Assembly: GCA_050180485.1 (NCBI GenBank)
Contig: JBFXED010000048.1
Location: 1-23,579, forward strand
DNA from: CADEGL01 sp050180485
GTDB taxonomy: Bacteria; Pseudomonadota; Alphaproteobacteria; CADEGL01
DNA length: 23,579 bases
Reading direction: 5' to 3'
Below the pieces are notes generated by a model, which was not told where the DNA came from, made no database searches, and saw only the letters and a list, made by a program, of their open reading frames with translations. The position numbers and the translations under genes are program-made. Positions 23,558 to 23,579 of this stretch are shown in pieces; within the stretch, counting starts at the first letter, position 1; every line of letters starts with the position of its first letter.

Positions 23558-23579
23558 ATGCTCACAACCCATCCTTACG
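23558..23579 (+). CDS. purF: Probable PurF, amidophosphoribosyltransferase (3' partial)
   Basis: Only the first seven codons are present: MLTTHPY, after an AAAGG stretch. Alphaproteobacterial PurF proteins commonly begin with a similar THP segment shortly before the DKLHEECGVFG region that carries the catalytic cysteine, which would lie just beyond the window. The cvpA-purF order supports the call. The evidence is short, so this rests mainly on context. Confidence 0.5.

Overview
The window is a gene-dense, GC-rich stretch of chromosome that looks alphaproteobacterial, probably Rhodospirillales-like. The pointers are the gene orders lptG-lptD-surA-pdxA-rsmA, gmk-yicC, mltG-fabF-acpP-fabG-fabD, rpsF-rpsR-DUF2232-rplI and dnaB-alr-mlaE-mlaF-radA-cvpA-purF, together with protein details such as the insert in DnaB after the Walker A region. 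The taxon is an inference from content. I see no rRNA, tRNA, CRISPR array, insertion sequence or phage gene. No stretch longer than 300 bases lacks a gene; the longest is the 236-base fabD/rpsF divergent region.

Layout: (1) 2-6256, plus strand: outer-membrane biogenesis and cofactor/ribosome genes lptG (5' end cut), lptD, surA, pdxA and rsmA. They are packed with 6-base to overlapping junctions, so probably one operon. (2) 6253-7781, minus strand: yicC then gmk, ending tail-to-tail with rsmA. (3) 7869-8645, plus strand: a lone SDR oxidoreductase, divergent from yicC and tail-to-tail with mltG. (4) 8642-13139, minus strand: the type II fatty acid synthesis cluster fabD-fabG-acpP-fabF, then mltG, driven by a good sigma-70-type promoter before fabD and perhaps a second one before acpP. 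(5) 13376-15850, plus strand: rpsF, rpsR, a DUF2232 membrane protein and rplI. (6) 15917-17143: a cyclopropane-fatty-acid synthase. (7) 17310-23579: dnaB, alr, mlaE, mlaF, radA, cvpA and the first codons of a probable purF.

Functionally this is envelope construction (LPS export, OMP chaperone, fatty acids, lipid transport, peptidoglycan precursor and cleavage, cyclopropanation) interleaved with ribosome and replication housekeeping. I did not find a convincing new multigene system. The points most worth a second look are local: a glycine/arginine-rich RGG-like tail on ribosomal protein S6, paired with a glycine-rich arm on its partner S18; a cluster of DnaA-box-like 9-mers with an inverted repeat just upstream of dnaB; an inverted repeat over the shared -10 island of the yicC/SDR divergent promoters; a 16S-tail mimic (anti-Shine-Dalgarno) in the acpP-fabF intergenic RNA; and two convergent gene pairs whose stop codons overlap.
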